From the NCBI GenBank assembly GCA_023653785.1, contig JAMKCH010056986.1, positions 1-64,000 of the forward strand: DNA of 64,000 nucleotides, read 5' to 3'. Source of the stretch: Ophioderma brevispina. Lineage: Eukaryota; Echinodermata; Ophiuroidea; Amphilepidida; Ophiodermatidae. Within the stretch, counting starts at the first letter, position 1; each line of letters begins with the position of its first letter. The notes beneath the pieces were generated by a model. The model was given only the letters and a program-made list of their open reading frames with translations. It made no database searches and had not been told where the DNA came from. Shown piece by piece: positions 1 to 10,394 of the stretch. The position numbers and the translations under genes were made by a program.

Positions 1-1140
1 ACATTGATAACATAAGTGTGATGCACAAATTTGTATTTGCGTGTGCTTGCGCAACAAACAGTGACGATGTGGAGTGCTTGCGTAACAACCATGAGTGCGT
101 GGTGTGGGAAAGCGGTTTTACGGACTTGCGATATAATACGCGCGATTCATTCTTCCTGTTAATGTTATGTTTCGAATTGAACTGAATCTTGCATAATAAG
201 GATCGTGATTTCAGTTCAAGTGTGTAGGGATTGTTTTGGTATGGACAGAATATGTCAAGAGAGGCTTATTTTCATACCACATGTGTGTGTTGATGTCATC
301 ACATCTTGTTGGACTTAGGGCATTTTCAGTCTAGCTTACGTGCAGTGAAGTTGTTGTGTAGGGTGTACGGTAGGTGTATTGTAAGCCCACCATAATATAT
401 AATAACTAGAGAATTGTGTATTCCAAGGAGCACGAAGTTACGGCATTTGTGACCTTGACCCCTAAGAGTGGGTTGTCTAAAGAGGGTCACATTAATAATA
501 CTTTTTTAATTTTTCATGTAATCTGCAAGTTGCACCAGTCAGCATTTGCCATTTAATCCTGTTTTCAATTTTCTACACTTCGTAATCGTTTGACCCCGGT
601 TTGACCCCAGGTGACATTTGACCACAAACAGAGCACACTCCAATATAGCTCATTCATATGACATACAGCAGAGATGATTGTATGCAATTTGTAGGCACAA
701 GACTAAGATTTAAAATGTCACATTTCGAAGCATTTGGAACCTTTGCCTCCAAACCATAGGTTCCCTATGACAAGCGTCACAATTAGCTTTTTTTCACATT
801 TTCATGATGGTTTACCTTGATGATACAATTTAGATTGCTGTTTGACCCCATTTAATTGTATACAACACTAAGGTTCCCCTTGGACCCCAAAATAAAAGGC
901 ACACGCATTAGCTTGCGTAAAGGTCATTACTCAGAGCGATTTGGTTATTAGAGGTCAAAGCCTAAGCGGGGAGTTACGTTTGTAACAAAAGAAGGAGGAG
1001 GACAACGGCAAGAAAACAAATTAGGCGAATGGCCTACCCGAATTATGTGATTATAAACAGGACATAACTCCACCCTACAGGGTGTCAAGGCAACAATGCC
1101 AATTATTATTACCGCTACCTTAAGGAAATCGTCACAATCA
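1..1140. other. No gene or element recognised
   Basis: AT-rich sequence without a convincing ORF, splice-bounded exon or inverted-repeat element. It contains scattered TTTGACC words (about 588-625 and 840-850) like those that are much denser in the satellite near 8 kb, but no tandem order is visible here. It could be intron or intergenic DNA. Confidence 0.4.
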
Positions 1141-1835
1141 TTTCGCTTCATCTAAGTGGCTGCTTGGCTAGGCGCACAACTAGATGGTTAATATCCCCCA
1201 TACAGCTACCCAATTATTGCTTGGGTCAAAGAAGCAATTGAGACTAAGGTCCATATGCACATAGAGTTAGAACAAAACCCGGTCTAAGTTGTAATTCAGA
1301 TCCCACCAGGAAAAGGCCTTGTTCTTTCCATTGGACAATGGGGGATGGTGGTATTTTGTATTTATTTTGAATGAAATTGCTTTTAATCTTTAAATATTTG
1401 CTTGACTTTGTGAAGAAAATGTAAATAACTGTCCGTATGCACACAAAAGTTAGACAAGGTTTAATGTTTGACCTGGTCTAAGTCAAAATTACGGTTTGTC
1501 CAAAATTGATGTTTCACACTTTACTCGTAAAGAAATGGCAAATTTGAATAGATATTAAAGTGCAAATTTCAAATAAATACAAAAAACCTCACATTCAGTT
1601 GTAAAGGAAAAATGTTCTTTCTGGTGGGACAAAATTACACTTAGACAGGTCTAACTTTAGGACTGGTCTAAATTTGTGCAACGGGGACCTTAAAGTGTCG
1701 TGCCAAGGACATCAAACAATGTGGGCACAATGGGGATCGAACTCACGATTGTAACAGTTCCATTGATCACGGTCCTGCACTTTCCATAGACCACACATGC
1801 CTTCATGTCGTGCATCAATCTTGGCAATGCTTTTT
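1141..1835 (-). mobile_element. tRNA-derived SINE, split by MITE L
   Basis: Read on the minus strand, a B-box-like sequence (GAGTTCGATCCCC, complement of 1732-1744) lies downstream of an A-box-like TGGTCTATGG (around 1790), at tRNA-like spacing. It is followed by TGTCCTTGGCACGACACTTT, resembling the GTGTCCTTGGGCAAG..CACTTT body of metazoan tRNA-SINEs. At 1692 the SINE stops at TTAA. The same body resumes at 1244 with TCTCAATTGCTTC and ACCCAAG, so the 448 bp between are a later insertion. The A box has drifted and the element is presumably inactive. Outer ends are approximate and no target duplication was identified. Confidence 0.65.
1245..1692. mobile_element. MITE family L (TTAA type) inserted in a SINE
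   Basis: Ends read TAAGGTCCATATGCACA on the left and, as reverse complement, TAAGGTCCCCGTTGCACA on the right, giving an imperfect terminal inverted repeat. Flanks are CTAA and TTAA, consistent with a TTAA target duplication with one later change. Copies of a GTCTAA word recur inside in both orientations (around 1280, 1450-1490, 1640-1670), so the element is partly palindromic. No transposase ORF: non-autonomous. The interrupted host sequence is a SINE, which sets the order of insertion. Confidence 0.7.
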
Positions 1836-1882
1836 TTTTGGGGGGGGGGGGGGGGGTGGTGGGGGTTATATAGGGGGTTTTA
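1830..1882. repeat. T-run/G-run low-complexity tract
   Basis: A run of Ts followed by about 18 Gs, then TGGTGGGGG and GGGGG. It lies just beyond the head of the minus-strand SINE. The G runs could form a G-quadruplex on the plus strand. Confidence 0.7.
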
Positions 1883-2243
1883 TAAGGCATATTTACACAG
1901 CCTTATTATGAAACCCAGTATAAAAGTACTTGCACCGTTAACATTTCCCCAAAATTCATGAGATTAAACCTTTTTGGAGGGGTCTCAGACAGGCTCTGTG
2001 ATATGCAATGATCAGAGTGTCAGAGATGCTGTTTATCTTTTCCAACCCTATCTTTCCTCCTTGTGGGTCTTGTGTCTGGTGTGAGAAGAGTTGAATCACA
2101 ACAGACTCCCATCAGGTGTTGATCCGTTACGTGCCATCATGGAAAAAGAAAAACACCCCTTTTAATTTTACTTCTTTTTTACTGTAGCAACATCAATTTT
2201 AACTCAAATAAAAGTAAAACATGGACATTCTGTACCAAAGTAC

Positions 2244-2589
2244 TTAAAGGCACTATCAGTGATTTGCTAAAATCAGGAAAATCGAGAAAAATCATCAAAA
2301 TGAAGACTTTTGATTTTTGTAACAAGTAGATGTAAATCTAAACATACCCTGCAAGTGACAAGTCTTGAAACAACTAAAAAGGAAAAATCAGACATTTTAG
2401 TCATTACTGTCCGTATGGACAACTGACTACAACACGCAATTGCAACTGCTGTTTTTCTTCCTTTTCTGTCATTCTCAGTGGTAGGAAAATAAACAAGAAT
2501 TCTACCGGACTTAAACCTTCATTTTTAAGCTATTCCTGTTGAATTTCAAATATTTGACTCTTTTGAAAGATCATTGGATAGGTCTTTAG
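2244..2589 (+). mobile_element. MITE family N, copy 1
   Basis: Begins TTAAAGGCACTATCAGTG and ends in a degraded complement of the same sequence (..ATCATTGGATAGGTCTTTAG). Internally it shares GTCCGTATGGAC and CTTCCTTTTCTGTCATT with the copies at 34708, 35547 and 53726. Length 346 bp, no coding capacity. Confidence 0.75.
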
Positions 2590-2714
2590 TTCATAACATT
2601 GTATAGTCACTTATGAGACGGAAATCAAAAATGCCATGATTAAAAAGCATTAAAAGGCATGATTATTATAATGGAAAAGTGGACTTCTTGTCAAAATTCC
2701 ACCCCCCCTTTTAG

Positions 2715-2945
2715 GGTTTTAAACCAGGCAGGCACGTAGCCCAGCCCTGTGGTTCCAAGGGCGCAATTTTCCGGTAGGTGCAACAAATGTCCCGATACAA
2801 GCAAAAATATTTCCGGTCGCAGGGCAAGAATCTGAAAAGGCTGATTTAACATGATATCGTCGGTTTATTTCCCGATTTCCCCTCAGATTTTTTTTTTCAG
2901 AGGGGGCATTCTGCCCCCTTTGCCCCTACCTGTGCTATGCCACTG
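2715..2945 (+). repeat. Dispersed repeat K, copy 1
   Basis: The segment with GTGGTTCCAAGGGCGCAATT, ACAAATGTCCC, TTTCCGGT.CGCAGGGC and GGCTGATTTAACAT recurs at about 48380-48525 in the same orientation, with indels. The class is unknown; it has no obvious TIR or ORF. Confidence 0.6.
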
Positions 2946-2950
2946 GAAAA

Positions 2951-3150
2951 CCAAGGTTAGTCCTACCATGAGTGGACCTTTTCCACTTTCAACATACTCG
3001 AGGTTTGCTGTAACAGGCGAGGAAAATTCCTCATGGAATGAGGAATTTTCTCACACCAGTTTTCACACTTTCAGAGTATGTAAAGGGAAAAAATGCCACT
3101 CATGTAGGACTAATCCTGGTTTAAACCTGGGTCAAAAGTTAGGACTCCTT
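2951..3150. mobile_element. Foldback element Q, copy 1
   Basis: Near-palindromic along its whole length: TTAGTCCTACCATGAGTGG near the left end pairs with CCACTCATGTAGGACTAA near the right end. The centre is a perfect 13-bp-arm hairpin (3022-3034 with 3038-3050, loop GGA). Partial copies occur at 33299-33385 and 55178-55290. Confidence 0.7.
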
Positions 3151-3676
3151 TGAGACAATACCAGCCAGTGGGTTTTGATTGAAGTACACAGAATCATTTG
3201 AAAAAAATAGCCCGGAGTGAATAGGTGAATAGTGCCAAAGTTTTATTGACCTGCGTTTTCTGGAAAATGCCACCGATATCACGGGCATGATTTCCAGTGA
3301 AAGGTCATATGCACGTGTCAACTTGAGGTATTGTGGGTGGTGATCGTCGCTAACATGTGTGATGTTTTGTAGGACCACTTCATTTCTAAACCGATCTAAA
3401 ATTCACTGAATATAAGCCTTCCCTATTCTGTATTCAGTGCTTTAGTTGCTCGGTTGCCCAAACAAGAGTTCGATCTCCTTGGCCAGACGTGTCAGTATTT
3501 ATGTTCATCTATTGGAATGACTGCATGTTCCAGTGTATGGATGGTGAGAGCTTGTATGCCTCGTTACCTACTCAAACCCTACATGTTGCTGAACTTTAAC
3601 AAATGTGAAAATGGGCCAAAAATTTTGCAAGATAAATTAAGTGAATCAGGCCGCAACAAAAATAATTTAAGATTGT

Positions 3677-3985
3677 AACAGGAGTTAGTCCCATTTCCTG
3701 AAAATCCAACAATGTGAACTGACCGGAAAGGCCAAAATTTATAGTAGCATCCGGTCAAGTTCTGGGGAAACATATAGTCTATGCAATTTTAGGGAAAAGA
3801 CCCCTTCTCTAAAATAAATGGGTACTTAAAACTTGGTTTTGCATGCAGTTTACCTTAATCATTAACACTTTGATCTAGAAATTGAAAACACAATTGTTTT
3901 TTTTAACATTTATGATGTTTTTTTTATTTATGGCCAAAAAGCCAGAAATTTCTAGAAAAGTTACATCTTGAATAATGGTTTATAT
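3677..3985 (+). repeat. Dispersed repeat U, copy 1
   Basis: Collinear with 51122-51415: shared words are AGTCCCATTTCCTGAAAATCC, GAAGGCC-type and AGACCCCTTCTC segments, CATTAACACTTTGATCT, a T-rich stretch, and ..AAAAGTTACATCT at the end. Divergence is high. Function and class are not recognised. Confidence 0.6.
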
Positions 3986-6070
3986 TATAAAAAGTGAAAG
4001 GGTATTATTTGGCCCACCATTTGTGTGCAACAAACACCAAATGGTCAGACTGCCTGTGATGTGCGAGACACGCAGCTGGCCTAGCTTATGGGTATTACTG
4101 AAGGATACTCACCGTTCACTTACTTTCTCAGACAGACAAGTTACATAGGCCTAAATGTTCATCCCCTTGGCTTTTGAGGCCACCAGTGCAAAAGATGGAG
4201 AGAAAGGGGAAAATCACATATTTAAAAAGATGCTTCTCTTCAAATGGGAAGTCAGGGTTTAGAGGAACTGAGGAAAATCAAACCACCAAAACCCAGCACC
4301 AACAATATGCACCGAACTCTTTGGATATTTTGATTGCAAAAACATCAAATTTTAATTTGGGCTTGTCAGATTGAAGTGCCACATAATACAAGAAATTCAA
4401 ACATTCACTGTTGTCCTGTCCACATACAGAGATTGTTTGGACTGATTGCATGGGGCAACAAATCCTATTATGTGTCACTACTACAGAATGTGTTCAATTA
4501 GACTATTTTTTGAATAGATCATTCTGTCATTAAAGGCATAAACATTATGAAAACATAAACAGCATTGTTATGGTATCACAGTCAATTAATACCTTTAATT
4601 CGTGTGTGTTATATACTTCATTAATAAATTTAAGATTGTTTATTGGTTGAAACTATCACGTGAATAAAAAGAGTTCAAAACTATGCGGTGACAAATCGGC
4701 GCCATCCATAAATATACATCTAAAGACACAAGCCCACCCGTAAATAGTTCATGTTTTGAATACTCAGACCTTGGTTTTTTGAGGCGTGCGAGTGCGATAG
4801 CACAATCACACACCAAAAATGGTCTGAAGGTGTGACGGTTTCAAGCACAACCTAACATCTGGTTAAAATAATACACAATTTGGTACAAAATGCACCACTA
4901 CATGCACACCCGGACCTCATCTTCAGAGAAGTGCTTCTTTTTAGCACAGTAGGCATTTTTAAAAGACAAGGCTTGTGAGTACATCTACGGATCAGAGGTA
5001 TTTTGCGGCGTTTAATTCGCGTTAAACCTCCTGCGATCGTGTAGGGCGTCCGATTTGACGCGTAGGGGATTGCATGTTGGACAACCACATTCATTCACCA
5101 GAGATCATCGTTGACGTTGAAATTATTGAAAGAAAATGCAAAAGGTATTTTTTTTCAATGTTTAACGGGAAATTTTAGTAATGAAGTATATAAAACAAAA
5201 ATATACTGACTCTATTCGAGTCTCAGGCCTCTGCAAATAGCACTAAGTAGTCACCTCGGGACCATAGTTTCAACCAGAGACTCATGATCAGTATATATTT
5301 GTATAATATATTTCTTTCACCCCACTAGTTGCTAGTCTTTTTATATACAGATTATGTAAATGATTCTCATCTCATAATTATAGCCAATATTAATGGCTTT
5401 TACCTCTACAACTTGTGTTCTGGTCTCCACTTGTCCCCTCTTGTCTCTGACACTCCAAATTTTGTTCACATTTGCTTTGAATGCATGTTTTTGTAAGGGT
5501 GGCCAAGGCATCAGGGAGGCAGGAGCTGAACAAGCTATTTACTTGATCTACCCACATTTTTTCTTGTATCAGATTGGCTTGATAATTATTTTTGGTTTAA
5601 TGAACTCTGAATCTGAGTGGTGGTTGGCTTATAGTTTACAAAGTGATCACTACTGGCATTTTAAATAGTATTTTCTTATTGGTCAATTTTGTCTGGTCGC
5701 AGCTAGTTGAATATTTGGCACACACACTCCTGCAACTGGCGTGAAAATTATTATGGACCGTCTATGGGGCAGTGTTGGAAGTTTTCTTGTATTTAAGCCA
5801 TTTTTGACCTCTGATCTCAAGATATTTTCTTGAGATACAGCAGCAGCCAGGATATAATTTTTGATGAGTATATGTTAAAAGCCATCATTTCGGGAGTAAT
5901 TTGATGCAAGCCGTGTTTTTGTTGATTTCATCATTCACTCCAAAAATGCACAGACAAGGACTTGCGGGGAATCAGGCGACGCAGCCAGACGTGTGTACCC
6001 ATTCTGGGCTGGATCATATTTGAGAACCCCTGTATGGGACACGATCAGAAGAGAACTCAAAGATAAGCTT
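3986..6070. other. No gene or element recognised
   Basis: About 2 kb with no splice-bounded exon, TIR pair or satellite that I can support. A short stretch around 4870-5060 is richer in CpG than its surroundings. Open frames here are short and lack family motifs. Confidence 0.35.
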
Positions 6071-6074
6071 TCAC

Positions 6075-6125
6075 TTCCGGGGTAACTTGAAAGAGCCGTA
6101 ATTAACCAACCAATCACGTGACAGA
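6075..6125 (-). promoter_or_regulatory. Promoter-like cluster: ETS, CCAAT and E-box sites
   Basis: Within about 45 bp the plus strand reads CACTTCCGG (complement CCGGAAGTG, an ETS/GABP-type site), then CCAAT (NF-Y type) directly abutting CACGTG inside ATCACGTGAC (USF-type E-box). This trio is common in vertebrate TATA-less promoters; its use in this organism is inferred. No confident first exon was found on either side, so it may be chance or part of a repeat. Confidence 0.3.
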
Positions 6126-6306
6126 ATTCCAACTTGTACATCACACGCCATGACAGAATAAACCAATTAAAAATTACAAGCTCCAAATCTTTAAGATCTT
6201 CGGCTCTACCAACATTCTTACACATGTTGATGATTTGGCTTAAAAAACTATGTTCATTGTGACCCACGGAGTGGTGGTATATCAGGGGGGTTGTGTTTTT
6301 TTGGGT

Positions 6307-6480
6307 TTAAAGGCCGACTCAGAGATTTCCTTGAGGATGGCGCCTCAGTCTTCAGGACAAATTATTGTTGTTTTTGCATTATTTATAATGTATACGTCCA
6401 CCATACTAATCCACTGTGTGAAACAGCTAAGCTTAATCGAGTCCTTCATGTAGAAAATGAAGTGGTTAATTACTTTTTCC
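6307..6480 (+). mobile_element. MITE family B, truncated copy 1
   Basis: Starts TTAAAGGCCGACTCAGAGAT, matching the left end of the complete copy at 55557-56253 (AAAGGCTGACTCTGAGATTT). Shared internal words include ACAAATT and the CCACTGTGTGAA-like region. The right part is missing where element H begins. Confidence 0.6.
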
Positions 6481-6504
6481 ACCTACACATGCACACCACA
6501 CTCG

Positions 6505-6899
6505 GTACTGAGCCTCTAGTATAGTCCCACCTGTTGTGAACCTGAAATTAGCTTGAAGTTATTGGGGTGGGGATTATTTATAAGGGGATCTCAACCCTAA
6601 CATGAAACTTGTGAGCCTTTCAGAACTAACCTTATTCTAGATATTTTTTAATGTGTCAAATGAGTGGGTGCGATCAACAATGACTGTAAATGAACTGAAA
6701 CATGAGCCCTAATTAATTTGTAAAGAATATCAACGAAGATACTACCAAAACATAATGATTGTAAACAAAATTGCATTTATCTATTGCCTTCCAGCAAAAA
6801 AAAAAAGAGGAGGATGTTCTTACTATTCTTTAGATTCTTTCCAAAACTGTGGATGGGATTATAATCGAGCCTTGGGACTATACTAGGGTCAGTACGGTA
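6505..6899 (+). mobile_element. Inverted-repeat element H, copy 1
   Basis: Left end TACTGAGCCTCTAGTATAGT and right end GGGTCAGTACGGTA are imperfect inverted complements. Collinear copies lie at 44824-45177 (opposite orientation) and 52537-52944. Shared internal words are GTCCCACCTG, GGGGTGGGATTAT-like, AAATGAACTGAAACATGA, GATACTACCAAAACA and GGATGGGATTATAATCGAGC. Non-coding. Confidence 0.7.
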
Positions 6900-7755
6900 A
6901 TCCTATGAGCGAACAGCAGATGATGCCAAAACAGACATACACTCAACAGCTTGCACATGCAGATTCACAAAGAGCTCAAGGGGAATTCTTGTTTACAGGT
7001 CAAACGTTGATTCAATGTAGTAGGAGTCACTGAAGGGGGCACAGTACAGTACCAAAATATTGCCCCATTGAAAGCCATGTAAAAATGTGATAAAGAAACT
7101 CCCACCAGACGTAAACCTTCTGATATTTTAATGCATAAATCACATAAGACATGAAACTTGCATATAAGCTTTCACATCACCTTACAATCGTAACTTATGA
7201 TAAGAGCTTGTGGAACAGCGGCCACCACTATTTTTGGCGTCACAGACGCCTCCTAACCGTTTCGCACCAGGGTATTCTTTCCGGGGCCTATTTTATCACA
7301 TGAATCGAAAGTCATTATTTCCTACTAAAGAGTAATGTAATTGCTATGCGCTCTCATTTTGATGATAACATGCTACCCTCACAGAAAAATGATTAGCACA
7401 GAACACCAAAATGTCACACAAATGGGCCTTATTTTTTTTACCGGAAACTAAATACCATTACTGGAAACACCAACGGGAGTGATGGAGTGAGTTGGTATGT
7501 TCCCGTTGGAACACTCCTATATGCACTGATTGCCTGCCAAAGACCTGAACCTTTCATTTGTTTGCATTTTAACAAGGCTGGTTCCCGAACCACAAAGGTC
7601 CCCGCCTGTCGCGATAGTAAATGGAGGCGATGGAATATTAATTTTAAGATCACGGGAGAATTGTGATGGAAATAAGTGGTTCTCAAACCACTGAGGCTTC
7701 TGCTGGCGCCTAGCAGTTGCAATTTCCGGTTTTATCATCAATGTTGACTACATTG
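6900..7755. other. No gene or element recognised
   Basis: No supported exon. Two overlapping minus-strand open frames around 7438-7741 lack splice context and recognisable motifs and are not called. Confidence 0.35.
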
Positions 7756-7759
7756 GCCA

Positions 7760-9295
7760 TACAACGATTTGCGTTATTTGACCTTATGATGACCCTACTG
7801 ACAGGAAATGGCCTCGCAATTTTCGGTTTAGAAAGGTTGACCACATCCACAATGTTTCATGACCTGTTGAGTTGTTGCCCTTTAATAATCCCACGACCTT
7901 GAAATGACCTCAAAATTTTTGGCAATGATTGATCAGTTTCATGACCATATACCATGTATTGGATTTGACCTCTCGAGGACCCCAATGACCTGAAATGACC
8001 ATCAAAATATTTGGCACTGAATGTGTTGACCACCACCACCAAGTTTCATCATCCTACCACATACTTAGTGATGACCTTGGAGCCCCATGCAGGACGTGAA
8101 ATGACTGCTTCAAATGTTTTGACATGTTGAATACGACCATACCCACCACGTTTCATCACCCTACACCTACTTAGTGGTTTGACCTTGAATGACCCCACAT
8201 GACCTTGAAATGACCTTCAATTTTTTTGGAAGTGATGGCTGAATACACTCACCCAAGTTTCATCATCCTACCACATTTTGCAAGGGTTTAGCAATTTTAT
8301 CCCATTGGACTCGAATAGACCCTGCATGACCTTGAAATGACCTTTAAATTTTCAGCCACGAAATGTTGACCACACCCACCAAGTTTCATCATCCTACCAC
8401 AAGTGACAAGGCTATAGCAATTTAATGCCATTTGACCTTGAAGCACCCCCTGCAGACTTGAAAAAATGGGGGGGGGGGAAAAACCCCCTTCAAATTTTTC
8501 AGCACTGAAGGTTGACCACACCCACCAAAGTTCATCATCCTACCACAATTGGCAAGGGCTATAGCAATTAATTTCTATTTGACCTTGAAGGACCCCCGGC
8601 ATGGACCCTTGAAATGACCTTCAAATTTTCTTTGGCACTGAACTGTTGACCCCACCCACCAAATTTAATCTCCTACCACAATTTACAAGGGGTATAGCAA
8701 TTTAATTCCATTTGACCTTGAATGACCACCTGGCATGACCTTGAAATGACCTTCAAAGATTTCGGCACTGATGTTGGACAACCCCCACCAAGTTTCATCA
8801 TCCTAACCACAATTGAAAAGGGGCAATATTATGAGCAATTTAATTCAAGTTGACCTTGAATGACACCTGCATGAACTTGAAATGAACCTTCAAATTTTTC
8901 GGCACTGAATGTTGACCACACCCACCAAGTTTTCATCATTCTACCACATATTAGTGATTTGAACTTGATTGACCCCTGCATGACCTTGAACTGACCGTCA
9001 AATTTTTTGACACTGAGAATACTGACCATACCCACACAAGTTCATCATCATACCAACTACTTAGTGGTTTGACCTGGAATGACCACACATGACCTTGAAG
9101 GACACCTTCAATTTTTTTTCGGCAGTGAATGCTGAATACACTCACAAAGTTTCATCATCCTACCACATTTGACAAGGGTTATAGCCAATTTAATTCCATT
9201 TTTACCTTGAAGGACCCATGAGAACTTGAAATGACCTTCAAATTTTTTGGCACCGAATGTTGACCCCACACCCACCAAGTTCATCATCCTTTTTT
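7760..9295. repeat. Tandem satellite with higher-order repeat
   Basis: About 12 diverged monomers of 105-145 bp. Each carries TGACCTTGAA..TGACC, GACCTTGAAATGACC, CAAATTTTT.GGCACTGAATG, GTTGACCACACCCACC and AAGTTTCATCATCCTACCAC. Monomers come in a short type (CATACTTAGTG..) and a long type (GACAAGGGTTATAGCAATTT). Their order is S-S-L-L-L-L-L-S-S-L, and markers such as TACTTAGTGGTTT (8168 and 9058) and GCTGAATACACTCAC (8238 and 9131) recur about 890 bp apart, defining a higher-order unit of about 7 monomers. Minus-strand open frames in it are by-products. Confidence 0.9.
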
Positions 9296-9330
9296 TTTTT
9301 GGCCGCAATTGCCCAAGGCTTATTATAGCA

Positions 9331-9665
9331 TAAATGAATCCCATTTTTGACCAAATTTGATCCCGACTTTTGACCATATTTGACCTTTGACCCATGCTAC
9401 CTGCCCCCTACGAAATATTCACCATCTACTTGGGTGACATCTTTGGTGCGAAGATGGACACCCATATTTGCTTAGATAATAAGATATCGTGTTTACAAGG
9501 TTTATAACAAATAACCCTATTTTGACCAATCTGACCCCTATTTTTGACCATATTTGACCTTTGACCTACGTCACAGACCCCACTTACCTCCCAGCAAGCC
9601 TACTTGAGATGAATCTATGTGGCGAAGATGGGACACCCACACTTGCTTCGATCCAGAGAATTGGG
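9331..9665 (+). repeat. Two-copy ~174-bp tandem repeat with perfect DR1 motifs
   Basis: Two diverged units share TTTTGACCATATTTGACC, TTTGACC and GCGAAGATGG.ACACCCA, with the core at 9381 and again at 9555. Each core is a spacing-1 direct repeat: TGACCTTTGACCC (9381-9393) and TGACCTTTGACCT (9555-9567), whose complements are nuclear-receptor DR1 elements. It abuts the satellite and shares its TGACC-rich composition, so it may be a diverged arm of the same array. Confidence 0.7.
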
Positions 9666-10394
9666 TGGGGACGCAACACGACCCCATGCCACACACACAC
9701 GGACGCAGGGGCATTTCTATTGTCCCCCTTTGCCAACTAAAGTTGAGGGGGGGGGGGGACCAATAAAAACTGCCATTCATGTGCTGCCACACCAGAATGT
9801 TTAGCTTTTCTAAATTCAAATTTATGCAATGATCAAACCATAAGATGTTATGACATTTACCGATTATAAATGAATGAACCGAAGGATTGTATCCGAGATT
9901 ATTCAAAGCCAATAAAGCAGAGTCACTATCCCATAGATATTGACAAATAACAACAGTAAAAGTGCAGTATCGCAATAAAAACGAATTATACAACAGATAC
10001 TGTATGTTGTGATTAGGAACAAAAACAAAAATTGTTTGATTGTCCAGATGCCTCTGGCAGATGGGTGCGTAGATTTTTTTGTCCTAGTTGTAAGTAATAT
10101 GATATTGCATTAAATTCAGACTGAAGTATAATAATTAAAACAACAATTTCAAGGTTACCAGGCACTGACATATTTTAAAAGATTTTCAAACATGAATGAC
10201 AAAGCCCAAAGAAAAACTAAAACTGTTTGACAATGCTGTGTGAGTGCCGACTTGCCTGCAAATATCAAAATAGTACAGGTCTCTTGACGGGACCTGTACT
10301 ATTGAGAAACTGGGGTCGGACATCGTAAATTGTGGAACAACTGCTCCAAGTTTTTTTTATTTACATGTAAGACCCCAATTTTTCATTAAAATAT
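9666..10394. other. No gene recognised
   Basis: Includes a 12-G run near 9748 and ordinary AT-rich DNA. The 140-codon minus-strand open frame across 9571-9993 starts inside the tandem repeat and has no recognisable family feature. Confidence 0.35.

Noticed and set aside
9571..9993. 140-codon minus-strand ORF
   Set aside because: Starts in the tandem repeat, crosses a G-run, and has no recognisable domain or splice context.
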